Origin: an uncultured Synergistaceae bacterium
Lineage (GTDB): Bacteria > Synergistota > Synergistia > Synergistales > Aminiphilaceae
Direction: 5' to 3'
Assembly (NCBI GenBank): GCA_937868015.1
Contig: CALMLW010000236.1
Location: 1 to 64,000 of the forward strand
DNA: 64,000 nt
Part shown: one piece after another, positions 50,252 to 59,350 of the stretch
Layout of the letters: each line of letters begins with the position of its first letter
Position numbering within the stretch: position 1 is the stretch's first letter
Position numbers and translations under genes: made by a program
The notes under the pieces: generated by a model
What the model saw: only the letters and a program-made list of their open reading frames with translations
Told to the model about the DNA's origin: nothing
Databases searched by the model: none

Positions 50252-52378
50252 GTGGAGAAGGTGGAAGGTCCCGCATCAATCGTTTCGGCCCAAGAAGGAT
50301 CCTTTCGGCTCACCGAAGGGTCGGCCATGGAAATCATCCTTCGCTATCTCAACGAAGTGGACCGGGCTAAAAGCCCCCAGCGGGCCTGTGCCCTGGCCAC
50401 GACCATCATAGCGGAGCAGACCCGTTACTCTCGCCCGGCCATATTCCTCTACAACCCTCGGACGGACAGCCTGGAACTCACGGCCTACGCCAACCATAAC
50501 CCCACGGCGGAACGGATTACCCGGGGCAAGGGGGTGTGCTGGCGCTCCTTTGCTTCGGAAGAGATTCAAGTGGTCAACGACGTGACCAAAGATCCGGACT
50601 ACTTCCAGGACATGTTGGATACCCAGGCGGAGCTCTCCGTGCCCATAGTCTGGCACGGCTCGGTTTTCGGCGTCCTGGACGTGGAATCGTCCCAGCGGGA
50701 CTGCTTCTCCGATGAGGACGTGCGCTTTGCTCGACTCTTGGCGGGGATCCTGGGGAGCGTCCTCTCCCACGTGGAGACGGAAACGCAGTTTCGAAAGAAC
50801 CTTGAGCGAGGGAAGATGTTTCGGGCCAACCTCATCAAGGCCCAGGAGGCCCTGAACCGCGCCCTGGAAGAAGCCAACGCCCAGAAGGGGGCGGTGGAGG
50901 AGCACGCCCGGATCCAGCGCGCCCTCATCGACGTTTCCCGCACGCTCTTCGTCTGCCGGGACGCCCGGCAGCTCTACCTCCTCATCATGGAAATTCTGGT
51001 GAGGGAGCTCGGTTTTCCCACGGTCCTCGTCTTCGGCCGAGATCACCGCGAGGCTCCCCTGTCTTGCCAGGCCTCCCTGGGCATTGAGCTTGATCTGGAG
51101 CAAGAAAGCCTCCTCATGGGGGGCTCTGGCATCGTGGGGCACGTGGTGAAGACCTTAGAGCCCTACCTCTGTAGCGATACCGCCCAGGACCCCTATTTTG
51201 ACCCCGATGACTACGGCACCCGGTCCGAGCTGGTGGTGCCCATCCGGTCGGGGGACTTCCTCTGGGGCCTCGTGGTGGCCATCGCCCGGCGCCCCGGCGC
51301 CTACACCCTCCGGGACCTCGAAACCCTCACCTTGGTGGCGGGGTTTATGTCCGTGGTGCTGGAAAACATCGCCAACCTGGACATGCTTGCCCGGGAGATC
51401 AAGCTCATGAGATTCCTCCACGGCATGGTGCACGAGCTCTCCGGGGAGCGGGACAACCGCTCCATAGCCCTGCGGATCATCGCCCTGCTGCGAGAGGCCT
51501 TTGATGACATGCTGGTGACGGTCTTCGACGTGAGAGAAGAAGGGGGAAGGATGGAGATCTTCCCCATGGCCTCCTCCGGGAGCATGGAAGAGGCCGAGGG
51601 GCTCTGGAGGGACGTGGTGCTCCGCCCGGGTCGGCTTTTCCAGTCCACGGTGGCCCAGGCGGCGACTTCCCGTAAGGTGGTGTCCGTTCCCGACACGGAT
51701 CAGGCCTCGGGCTACGTCCGAGGACACAGCGATACCCGGTCGGAGCTGAATATCCCCATCCTGCACGGAGAGCGGGTGCGGGGGGTGCTGTGCTTCGAGA
51801 GCCCCAGGCCCCGGACCTTCACCCAGGACGACGAGGAGCTCTTCGTCATCCTGGCCCGCCACCTGGGGGCCCTTTGGGCGGTGAACGACCTCTTGGACAT
51901 GACGGAGCTCAAGGCTATGCGAGATGGCCTCACGGGGATATGGAACCGTCGCTTTTTGTTCTCCTACCTTGAGGGCGATGGAGAAGACCTGGTGCGACGA
52001 GGGGGCACCCTTACCCTGGTCATGGTGGACCTGAGGCGCTTTAAATTGATAAACGACACCTATGGCCACGCCGTGGGAGACGAGGTGCTTACCACTGTGG
52101 CGGCCTTTTTTTACAAGCGATTGGAAGGAGTGGGCTTCGCGGGGCGCTATGGCGGGGACGAATTTCTCATCGTCCTTCCAGATAAAACCCTTGAGGAGGC
52201 AGAGAGGCTGGTGGAGGAGCTGGGGCAGGGCGTGAAGGAGTTGGCCTTTTCCGTCCCGGAGCTTAGGACCCAGGCGAACTTTGGCATCGCTTCCTGCCCT
52301 CGGGACGGGGTGTCCATCGTGGAGGCCTTGCGCCGGGCGGACGAACGGATGTACGAGGCCAAACGAAGGGGAACATGA
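50252..52378 (+). CDS. Triple-GAF diguanylate cyclase
   Basis: 708 residues, no membrane segment. Three GAF-like domains (about 25-175, 225-385, 395-550), the first two separated by a coiled coil (KAQEALNRALEEANAQ), lead to a GGDEF domain (~555-705) with intact active site YGGDEFLIV (~632) and DGLTGIWNRRF. Synthesises c-di-GMP in response to small molecules or redox state bound by the GAFs. Cys residues are present in GAF1 and GAF2 (KGVCWRSF, YLCSDT), but haem or Fe-S binding is not established. Start GTG 50252 with AAGGACGGGG. Stop overlaps the next start by 4 bp. Confidence 0.9.
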   Translation: MEKVEGPASIVSAQEGSFRLTEGSAMEIILRYLNEVDRAKSPQRACALATTIIAEQTRYSRPAIFLYNPRTDSLELTAYANHNPTAERITRGKGVCWRSFASEEIQVVNDVTKDPDYFQDMLDTQAELSVPIVWHGSVFGVLDVESSQRDCFSDEDVRFARLLAGILGSVLSHVETETQFRKNLERGKMFRANLIKAQEALNRALEEANAQKGAVEEHARIQRALIDVSRTLFVCRDARQLYLLIMEILVRELGFPTVLVFGRDHREAPLSCQASLGIELDLEQESLLMGGSGIVGHVVKTLEPYLCSDTAQDPYFDPDDYGTRSELVVPIRSGDFLWGLVVAIARRPGAYTLRDLETLTLVAGFMSVVLENIANLDMLAREIKLMRFLHGMVHELSGERDNRSIALRIIALLREAFDDMLVTVFDVREEGGRMEIFPMASSGSMEEAEGLWRDVVLRPGRLFQSTVAQAATSRKVVSVPDTDQASGYVRGHSDTRSELNIPILHGERVRGVLCFESPRPRTFTQDDEELFVILARHLGALWAVNDLLDMTELKAMRDGLTGIWNRRFLFSYLEGDGEDLVRRGGTLTLVMVDLRRFKLINDTYGHAVGDEVLTTVAAFFYKRLEGVGFAGRYGGDEFLIVLPDKTLEEAERLVEELGQGVKELAFSVPELRTQANFGIASCPRDGVSIVEALRRADERMYEAKRRGT

Positions 52379-53055
52379 TGGGATGGGCGATGAAAAACTG
52401 GGTAGGTTTCTTCGACGGAGGTTCCCGGGGGAATCCGGGGCCTGCGGCGGCGGGGGCGGTGCTCTTGGACGACCGGGGGGATGTGGTCTTCGAAGAGGGG
52501 CGTTTCCTGGGGCGACGGACCAATAACGAAGCGGAGTACGAGGCGTTGATCATGCTCCTGGAGGAAGTGGACCGCCGGGGTTTTTGCAAGGGCGTGGTGT
52601 TGGGGGATAGCCGCCTGGTGATCTCCCAGATGCGAGGGGAATGGAAGATTCGAGAGCCCCGATTGCGGGCCTTGGCGGAACGAGCCCGAAGCCTGGTGCG
52701 CGGAGACGTTCGTTTCGAATGGATCCCCCGGAAGGATAACGACCACGCCGATGATTTGGTGAACGAGGTCTTGGATCGCGAGGAAGAAAGGGGCCGTAGC
52801 GCTCCTCCTCGCCCCGACAGGGGTGAATTGCCGGAAGAAAAAGAAGAGTGGCGCCATGGGACCCTGAGATTGGTCTCGGACCATATCGCATTGGTGATGG
52901 GAGCCCCCGACGAGTACGTGGTGAACCTGGCAGAAGGGACCTGCTCTTGCCCAGGTTTCCAGGCCCGGGGAGATTGCGTCCACCTCCGAGAGGGGATGGA
53001 CGCGAAGCGATCTCTCGGCGCCCCGGGAAGGGGTGGAAGCGGAGCGTCCCGCTGA
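52375..53055 (+). CDS. RNase HI fused to a C-terminal SWIM-type zinc finger
   Basis: 226 residues. Residues 8-135 are RNase HI: D14 in FFDGGSRGNPG, E54 in TNNEAEYEA, D78 in LGDSRL and D126 in NDHADDLVNEVLD make the full catalytic set. A charged linker (136-165) leads to a small domain with C190-x-C192-x8-C201-x-H203 (TCSCPGF...CVHL), the SWIM zinc-finger signature. It should cut RNA in RNA/DNA hybrids; the SWIM finger probably adds nucleic-acid or protein binding. It overlaps the diguanylate cyclase as ATGA, so is translationally coupled to it. The fusion is unusual in my knowledge of RNase H architectures. Confidence 0.85.
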   Translation: MMGWAMKNWVGFFDGGSRGNPGPAAAGAVLLDDRGDVVFEEGRFLGRRTNNEAEYEALIMLLEEVDRRGFCKGVVLGDSRLVISQMRGEWKIREPRLRALAERARSLVRGDVRFEWIPRKDNDHADDLVNEVLDREEERGRSAPPRPDRGELPEEKEEWRHGTLRLVSDHIALVMGAPDEYVVNLAEGTCSCPGFQARGDCVHLREGMDAKRSLGAPGRGGSGASR

Positions 53056-53184
53056 TTTTCCGAGCCCTCTCCCGAGGGGAGAGAGGAAGGCGAAGGCTAG
53101 CTCGAAAGGGCTAGGGCCCCTGCGTCCTTTTCGAGCCCTGGGGGGGCGATGGGGGGCCAAAAAGAACCGAGGAGGGATGAAAAG

Positions 53185-54270
53185 ATGAGAAAGCGCGATG
53201 TGTGGTGGGGGGCATGGTTGTTGGTGGGGATCCTGGCGACGGGGGCCTGGGCCTTCGACCCCGTGGCTCCGGAGGAGCTCAAGCCGGGGTTCGTGTACAT
53301 CGGCCCCGTGGGAGACGGGGGATGGACCTACATGCACGAACAGGGGCGCCTGGCCATGGAGCAGGCCGTTCCCGGCGTTAAAAGCAGCATCGTGGAATCC
53401 GTGCCCGAGGGCCCCGATTCCGCCCGGGTGCTGGAGACCTTTGCCCGGAACGGCTCTAAGCTGATCTTCGCCACGTCCTTTGGGTACATGGACTTCGTCA
53501 TGGACGTGGCCAAGAAATTCCCCGACGTGGTCTTCATGCACTGCTCGGGGTACAAGACCGCTCCCAACGTGGGGGTGTACTTCGGGCGCATGTACCAGGC
53601 CCGGTACCTTTCTGGCCTGGTGGCGGGAAAGATGACCAAAAAGAACGTCATCGGCTTTGTGGCGGCCCATCCCATCCCCGAAGTGGTGCGGGGCATCAAC
53701 GCCTTCACCCGGGGGGTGCGCCGCGCTAATCCCGACGCCACGGTACGGGTGGTATGGCTCTTCTCCTGGTTCGATCCGGGCAAGGAAAAGGAAGCGACCA
53801 AGGCCTTGGTGGACGCCGGGGCAGACGTCATCGCCATGCACGCCGACACCGGAGCGGCTCCCCAGGCGGCGGAGGAGTCGGGGGTCTACGTGGTGGGGTA
53901 CAACAACGACATGAGCCAGTATGCCCCCACGAAGCACCTCACGGCCCCCATCTGGAACTGGGGCATGATCTACACGGCGGCGGCCCAGGAAGTGATCGCC
54001 GGCACCTGGAAGAGCACTTCCCAGTGGCCGGGGCTCAAGGACGGTATGGTGGGCCTCGCCCCCTACGGCAAGGATGTCCCCGAAGAGGTAAAGGCCTTGG
54101 TGGAAGAAGAGAAGGCCAAGATCGTCGGGGGTACCTGGGACGTCTTCACGGGCCCCGTGAAGGATCAGAGCGGCACCGTGCGGGTCCCCGAGGGAACCAC
54201 CATGACGGATGCGGAGATGCTCGCCTTCGATTGGTTCGTGGAGGGCGTGGAGGGCGAGGTGCCGAAGTAG
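53185..54270 (+). CDS. BMP-family substrate-binding protein (nucleoside type)
   Basis: 361 residues, signal peptide WWGAWLLVGILATGAWA without a lipobox Cys, unlike the PnrA/Med lipoproteins. GPVGDGGWTYMHEQGR, ATSFGYMDF and HCSGYKTAPNVGVYFGRMYQ belong to the basic membrane protein (BMP) family that binds purine nucleosides or related ligands. Start ATG 53185 follows GAGGAGGG. The 129-bp gap before it holds two short hairpins (about 53068-53087 and 53095-53115). Followed, after a terminator-like hairpin, by the matching ATPase and permeases. Confidence 0.9.
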   Translation: MRKRDVWWGAWLLVGILATGAWAFDPVAPEELKPGFVYIGPVGDGGWTYMHEQGRLAMEQAVPGVKSSIVESVPEGPDSARVLETFARNGSKLIFATSFGYMDFVMDVAKKFPDVVFMHCSGYKTAPNVGVYFGRMYQARYLSGLVAGKMTKKNVIGFVAAHPIPEVVRGINAFTRGVRRANPDATVRVVWLFSWFDPGKEKEATKALVDAGADVIAMHADTGAAPQAAEESGVYVVGYNNDMSQYAPTKHLTAPIWNWGMIYTAAAQEVIAGTWKSTSQWPGLKDGMVGLAPYGKDVPEEVKALVEEEKAKIVGGTWDVFTGPVKDQSGTVRVPEGTTMTDAEMLAFDWFVEGVEGEVPK

Positions 54271-54351
54271 GGGGGAAGCGCCGAAGGCGAGACCGTCCCC
54301 GGGAGAGATCTTTTCCCGGCGGGGCGGCGGCGCGACGGTCGCCGGAGCCTG

Positions 54352-54399
54352 AGCCCAGGGTGGAGCCTCGGAAAAAGAGGCTTCCCCCCTGGGCTTTTT
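54352..54399 (+). terminator. Intrinsic terminator between binding protein and ABC ATPase genes
   Basis: AGCCCAGGG ... CCCTGGGCT (54352-54360 with 54387-54395) plus inner GAGCCTC/GAGGCTT pairing, then TTTTT. Probably lets the binding protein be made in excess, with partial read-through or a separate promoter for the transporter. The 282-bp gap (54271-54552) shows nothing else clear. Confidence 0.7.
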
Positions 54400-54552
54400 G
54401 ATCGGTGGCCTCGGGGCGCTCTCGAAGCCCCCCTGGTCCGCTGGTCCGGGGGGACTGCGGTTGAGGTTTCCGCAGGACTCCGTGCGAAAGCCGCCGAGAT
54501 GTGGTACTCTGGCGCGGTGTACGCCATGCCGGGGAAAGAGCGGAGGAGTGCC

Positions 54553-56103
54553 ATGACGGAGGCGGAGCGGACCCTGGTGAGCATGCGGGGCATAGTCAAA
54601 TCCTTCCTGGGGGTTCGGGCGAACGACGATGTGGCCTTCGACCTGAGGGCCGGGGAGATTCACACCCTGTTGGGGGAGAATGGGGCGGGCAAGAGCACTC
54701 TCATGAACGTGCTCTGCGGGCTCTACACCCCCGAGGCGGGGTGCATCTTTGTCGACGGAAAAGAGCACTTCTTTCGGTCCCCTTCGGATGCCATCGCCGT
54801 GGGCATCGGCATGGTCCATCAGCACTTTCTCCTGGTGCCCGTCCTGACGGTATGGGAGAATATGATCCTGGGGGATCGGGCCATCCCCTCCGTCATCCCC
54901 CGGAAGAAGGTCTGCCGTCGCATCGAAGAGCTATCGACCCAATACGGCCTGGCGGTGGATCCGGAGGCGAGAATTTGGCAGCTTTCGGTGGGAGAACAGC
55001 AACGGGTGGCCATCCTCCGGGCGCTCTACCGGGGGGCCCGGACCCTCATCCTGGACGAACCCACGGCGGTGCTGACGCCCCAAGAGGCCCGGGCCCTCTT
55101 TTCCACCCTCCGGAGGATGGCGGAGGAAGGACACGGCGTGGTCTTCATATCGCACAAGCTGGACGAAGTCATGGCCCTCTCCTCCCGGGTGACGATTCTC
55201 CGCAAAGGCCGAGTCGTCGGCACCTGGCGGGCGGGAGAGATCTCCAAGGCCGCCCTGGCGGAGCAGATGGTGGGGTACCAAGTACCCCGTTCCGAGAATC
55301 CGTCTCCCCGGGGCGGAGAGGAGACCCTCCTGGAAGGGCGGGGCCTGGTGGTGCAAAGCGATCGCCACCTTCCTGCAGTCCGGGGGATATCGTTGGAGTT
55401 GCGTCGGGGGGAGATCCTGGGATTGGCGGGGGTGGCGGGCAACGGCCAGAGGGAGCTCTGCGAAGCCCTGGTGGGACTCCGCCCTCTGGAGGCGGGGGAA
55501 TTGACCCTCCGGGGGCGAAGGGTCACGGGGGCTCCCCCCCGGATCTTCCAGCGCCAGGGGGTGAGTTACGTCCCCGCCGATCGCATGGGGATGGGCCTCG
55601 TGGGGAACATGAACTTACGAGAGAACGTGGCGTTGCGGCACTACTGGCGCGAGGAATTTTCCCGGTGGAAAGAGATCCTGCGCTGGGACGTCTTGGGGGC
55701 CTTCACCGAAGAGCTGGTGCGACGCTTTCGGGTTCAGACCCTTTCCTGCGACGTGGCGGTGCGGACCCTGTCGGGGGGAAATCTGCAAAAACTGATGCTG
55801 GCCCGGGAGCTGGGCCTGCTCCCCTCCATATTGGTGGTACAGGAGCCCACCTGGGGGCTCGATGTGGGGGCCACCCAGTACGTGCGGGACCAGATCCTGG
55901 AGGCCCGAAACCGGGGAGCGGCGGTCCTTTTGGCTTCGGAGGACCTAGAAGAGATCTTTGCCCTGAGCGACCGGGTGGCGGTGATCCACCAGGGGCGCCT
56001 CATGGGGGTCTCCGATAACCCCCGGGATCTGGGAGAGGAGCGCGTGGGGCTCATGATGGCGGGCACGCCCCTGGGGGCGGAGAGGGGGGAAGGTCATGCC
56101 TAG
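54553..56103 (+). CDS. Nucleoside-type ABC transporter ATPase (double ATP-binding)
   Basis: 516 residues with two ABC domains in one chain. Domain 1: GENGAGKSTLMN, QLSVGEQQRVAI, LILDEPTAVLTP. Domain 2: the Walker A is degenerate (GVAGNGQRELCEAL, no GKS/T), with signature TLSGGNLQKLML and QEPTWGLDVGA. This is the normal pattern for the BMP/ribose-like importers (YufO/RbsA type). Energises the two permeases downstream. ATG 54553 is chosen with GGAGGAG upstream; overlaps the permease by 8 bp. Confidence 0.93.
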   Translation: MTEAERTLVSMRGIVKSFLGVRANDDVAFDLRAGEIHTLLGENGAGKSTLMNVLCGLYTPEAGCIFVDGKEHFFRSPSDAIAVGIGMVHQHFLLVPVLTVWENMILGDRAIPSVIPRKKVCRRIEELSTQYGLAVDPEARIWQLSVGEQQRVAILRALYRGARTLILDEPTAVLTPQEARALFSTLRRMAEEGHGVVFISHKLDEVMALSSRVTILRKGRVVGTWRAGEISKAALAEQMVGYQVPRSENPSPRGGEETLLEGRGLVVQSDRHLPAVRGISLELRRGEILGLAGVAGNGQRELCEALVGLRPLEAGELTLRGRRVTGAPPRIFQRQGVSYVPADRMGMGLVGNMNLRENVALRHYWREEFSRWKEILRWDVLGAFTEELVRRFRVQTLSCDVAVRTLSGGNLQKLMLARELGLLPSILVVQEPTWGLDVGATQYVRDQILEARNRGAAVLLASEDLEEIFALSDRVAVIHQGRLMGVSDNPRDLGEERVGLMMAGTPLGAERGEGHA

Positions 56104-57166
56104 GCTATGGCTGGAGAAAAGAAAAGATATCCCCTGGTGGATCGGCGGAACCCTGTCCGTGCTTTCCGTGATCCTCGCCCTGGGGGCGGGGGGAGGGCTG
56201 CTCCTGGCGCTGGGAGTATCCCCCTGGGAGGCCTACGTCACCATGTTTCGAGGGGCCCTAGGAAATTGGTATGGCCTCAGCGAAACGGTGGTGAAGGCCA
56301 TCCCCCTGGCCATGGCGGGACTGGCGGTGTCCCTGGCCTTTCGCATGCAGGTGTGGAACATTGGTGCCGAAGGGCAGATCCTCCTGGGGGCCCTGGCCAC
56401 GGCGGCGACGGTGCGCTACGCCTTTGTAGATAATTTTTTTGTCATGCTCTTCCTCATGATGCTCTCGGCGGCCCTGGCCGGGGGGCTCTGGGGAGCCCTG
56501 GCGGGATGGCTCAAAGGGCGATGGCGAGTGAACGAGATCATCTCCACCCTCATGATGAACTACATCGCTCTCCACACGGTGGATTACTTCATCTACGGCC
56601 CCTGGCGCGACCCTGCCAGCCTGGGCTTTCCCATGACCGCTCCCTTCCCTCCGGCGGCTCGATTGCCCCTTTTTCTCGACACCCGAGTCCATCTGGGGAT
56701 CTTTTTTGCTCTCATCCTGGCCGGAGCCCTCTATTTCTTTTTCCGATGGACCCGGTGGGGCTTCGAGGTGCGAGTGCTGGGGGAAAACCCGCAGGTGGCC
56801 CACTATGCGGGGATCCCCTACGTGAGGAACGTGGTGCTCCTCATGTTTTTTTCCGGAGCCCTCGCGGGGCTGGCAGGCATGGGAGAGATCGCCGGACTTC
56901 AAGGGCGCATGCAGCCCGGCTTCTCCCCGGGATATGGCTACACGGCCATCATCGTGGCGTGGTTGGCCCGGCTGAACCCGGGGGCCATCCTGGGCGTGGC
57001 CTTTTTTATGGGGGCCCTGCTGGTGGGAGGAGACACGCTGCAGGTGGTCCTGCGCCTGCCCCTGGCGAGCACCCACATCATCCAGGGATGCATCCTCATC
57101 TTTCTCCTAGGGGGAGACGTGTGGCGCACCCATCGGATTCGCCTATTTCGGGACAAAAAATGTTGA
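56096..57166 (+). CDS. Nucleoside-type ABC transporter permease 1
   Basis: 356 residues, eight or more hydrophobic helices; BPD_transp_2 family. VWNIGAEGQILLGALAT is the conserved cytoplasmic loop that contacts the ATPase, and NEIISTLMMNYIA is typical of YufP-like permeases. Forms a heterodimer with the second permease 78 bp downstream. Confidence 0.92.
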   Translation: MPRLWLEKRKDIPWWIGGTLSVLSVILALGAGGGLLLALGVSPWEAYVTMFRGALGNWYGLSETVVKAIPLAMAGLAVSLAFRMQVWNIGAEGQILLGALATAATVRYAFVDNFFVMLFLMMLSAALAGGLWGALAGWLKGRWRVNEIISTLMMNYIALHTVDYFIYGPWRDPASLGFPMTAPFPPAARLPLFLDTRVHLGIFFALILAGALYFFFRWTRWGFEVRVLGENPQVAHYAGIPYVRNVVLLMFFSGALAGLAGMGEIAGLQGRMQPGFSPGYGYTAIIVAWLARLNPGAILGVAFFMGALLVGGDTLQVVLRLPLASTHIIQGCILIFLLGGDVWRTHRIRLFRDKKC

Positions 57167-57244
57167 TTTCGGGGCCCTTGCTCGACCGAGGCCCCCTAAA
57201 AGGGAAGGTTTTGGCGGCGATCGCCGCATGGAGGGAGTGATCTC

Positions 57245-58177
57245 GTGGAGTACTTGATACCCATCATGGCGGCGGCGGTGCGAAGCGGCACGCCGATCCT
57301 CTTTGCCACCCTGGGGGAGCTCCTTACGGAACGGGTGGGGGTCATGAACCTGGGATTGGAAGGGATCATGCTCATGGGGTCCCTCTCGGGGTTCTGGGGA
57401 GCGCTCGTCTTTTCCAACCCCTGGGCGGGGATCGCCTTGGCGGTATTGGTGGGGATGGCCCTTTCGGCGCTACACGCCGTACTTTGCGTTTCCTTAGGGG
57501 CAAACCAGGTGGTGAGCGGCCTGGCCCTGGCCATGTTCGGCACGGGAACCAGTGCTTTGCTGGGGAAAAACCTGGTGGGAGTCACCATTCCCGGCCTTCC
57601 GGCGGCTCCCCTGCCGGGATTGGCGGAGTTGCCCTGGGTGGGGCCCATCCTCTTTTCCCACGACGTGCTGGTCTACGGGGGTTTTATTCTCACCGCCTTC
57701 CTGGCGTGGTTTTTGTATTTCACCCGGGGGGGGCTGAACCTCAGGGCCGCAGGAGAGGCTCCTCGGGTGGTGGATGCGGCGGGGCTGTCGGCGGTGCGCC
57801 TCCGTTACCTTTACACCATCTTGGGGGGGGGCCTGGTGGGGCTCGGGGGGGCGTACATGTCCGTGGTCTATACTAAGATGTGGGCGGAGATGATGACCGC
57901 CGGGAGGGGATGGATCGCCCTGGCCCTGGTGATCTTCGGCCTATGGCACCCGGTGCGTAGCGCCCTGGGAGCCTACTTCTTCGGGGGTGTGGGGGCATTG
58001 CAGCTTCGCATGCAGGCCGGGGGCACCACGGTGCCCGCGCCCCTCCTCATGATGTTGCCCTATGTGATGACCATCGCGGTCCTTTTTGTCATCGCGGTCC
58101 GCAAGGGATATGCCGTGTCGCTGGGGGCTCCCCGCTCTCTGGGAGTACCCTATCACCGGGAAGAAAGGGATGGTTGA
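57245..58177 (+). CDS. Nucleoside-type ABC transporter permease 2
   Basis: 310 residues, polytopic; YufQ-like second permease of the BMP transporter. TLGELLTERVGVMNLGLEGIMLMGS and LNLRAAGEAPRVVDAAG are family blocks. Start GTG 57245 after GGAGTGATCTC. Its stop is 2 bp before the amidohydrolase start region, so the five genes from the ATPase to the dipeptidase look like one transcript. Confidence 0.92.
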   Translation: MEYLIPIMAAAVRSGTPILFATLGELLTERVGVMNLGLEGIMLMGSLSGFWGALVFSNPWAGIALAVLVGMALSALHAVLCVSLGANQVVSGLALAMFGTGTSALLGKNLVGVTIPGLPAAPLPGLAELPWVGPILFSHDVLVYGGFILTAFLAWFLYFTRGGLNLRAAGEAPRVVDAAGLSAVRLRYLYTILGGGLVGLGGAYMSVVYTKMWAEMMTAGRGWIALALVIFGLWHPVRSALGAYFFGGVGALQLRMQAGGTTVPAPLLMMLPYVMTIAVLFVIAVRKGYAVSLGAPRSLGVPYHREERDG

Positions 58178-58179
58178 GA

Positions 58180-59340
58180 GTGCGAGAGCGGGGCAATTTG
58201 CTGATACGGGGGGCGACGGTCTGGACCGTCGGTCCTCGGGGGATCCTGGATAGGACCGATGTGCTGATCAAAGACGGGATCATAGCCTCTCTGGGGCCGG
58301 ATCTAAGAGGGGGCGATGGGGAGGAGCTGGATGGCCGGGGCATGGTGGTCACCCCGGGGTTGATCGATGTCCACACCCACGTGAGCCTTTGGGAAGAAGG
58401 GGCTCCCGAGGCGGAGGGGAGTGGCAACGAAGCCACGAACCCCGTCACCCCTCACCTGCGGGTGGTGGATGCCATTAACCCCCGGGATCGGGCCTTCGCC
58501 GAGGCTCGCTCCGGGGGGGTCACCATGGTGCAGATCCTACCGGGGAGCGCCAATGTGGTGGGAGGGCAGGGGGCCGTGGTGCGCACCTGGGGAGACACCG
58601 TGGAAGACATGGTGCGGCAGGCCCCCTCGGGCATGAAGGCCGCCTTCGGCGAGAATCCCAAAAACGTCTACAAGGGTAAAAATCTCTGGCCCTCCACGCG
58701 CATGGGCGTGGCGGCTTGCCTGCGCGATGCCCTGGTGGGGGCGGAAAACTACGCCGCCAAGGTCCGGGGGAAAAAGGGACCCCGGGAAAGAAACCTCCGG
58801 GACGAGGCCCTGGGGGCCCTCCTCCGGCGGGAAATGCCCCTGAGGATGCACGCCCACCGGGCGGACGACATCCTAACGGGCCTTCGTATCGCCGAAGAGT
58901 TTGGCCTGGATTACACCTTGGAGCACGGCACCGAGGGCTTTTTGATCTCTAGCCTCTTGGCCGCCAAGGGGGTTCGGACGGCCTTCGGCCCCGCCATGAC
59001 CTTCAGGTCCAAGTTGGAGCTCCGGGAGGCTCACATAAGAAACGTGGTAACCCTAGTGCGGGCGGGGGTCCCCGTGGCGCTCATGACGGACCATCCGGTG
59101 ATTCCCATCGGTTACCTCAGGAACGAAGCCGCCGAAACGATCCGAGAAGGCCTTTCCGAGGAAGAGGCCCTGGCCCTGGTCACCCGGACTGCGGCGGCCC
59201 ATCTGGGCCTGGAGGCGCGGTACGGGTCGCTGGAGGAGGGTAAGGGGGGCGACGCGGTGCTTTGGTCCGAATCGCCCTTTTCTCCCCGCTCCGTGGCGGT
59301 GGCCACGGTGGTGGACGGCGTGGTGGCCCACCGGGCCTAG
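58180..59340 (+). CDS. Imidazolonepropionase-like amidohydrolase
   Basis: 386 residues, metal-dependent amidohydrolase (COG1228 type). DVHTHVSLW (HxH), RMHAHRADD, EHGTEG and MTDHPV are the metal ligands in order. It hydrolyses C-N bonds in ring or amide substrates; the exact substrate is unknown. GTG 58180 has AAAGGGA nine bases upstream; a TTG at 58174 overlapping the permease stop is the alternative. Position behind a nucleoside-type importer suggests it acts on the imported compound or a breakdown product. Confidence 0.85.
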   Translation: MRERGNLLIRGATVWTVGPRGILDRTDVLIKDGIIASLGPDLRGGDGEELDGRGMVVTPGLIDVHTHVSLWEEGAPEAEGSGNEATNPVTPHLRVVDAINPRDRAFAEARSGGVTMVQILPGSANVVGGQGAVVRTWGDTVEDMVRQAPSGMKAAFGENPKNVYKGKNLWPSTRMGVAACLRDALVGAENYAAKVRGKKGPRERNLRDEALGALLRREMPLRMHAHRADDILTGLRIAEEFGLDYTLEHGTEGFLISSLLAAKGVRTAFGPAMTFRSKLELREAHIRNVVTLVRAGVPVALMTDHPVIPIGYLRNEAAETIREGLSEEEALALVTRTAAAHLGLEARYGSLEEGKGGDAVLWSESPFSPRSVAVATVVDGVVAHRA

Positions 59341-59350
59341 GGGGACGGCC

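Noticed and set aside
52147-54825. Very long open frame (892 codons) on the minus strand
   Set aside because: It lies opposite the GGDEF, RNase H and BMP genes, all of which have clear conserved motifs; its own translation is His/Pro/Gly-rich with no domain, a typical effect of high GC content.
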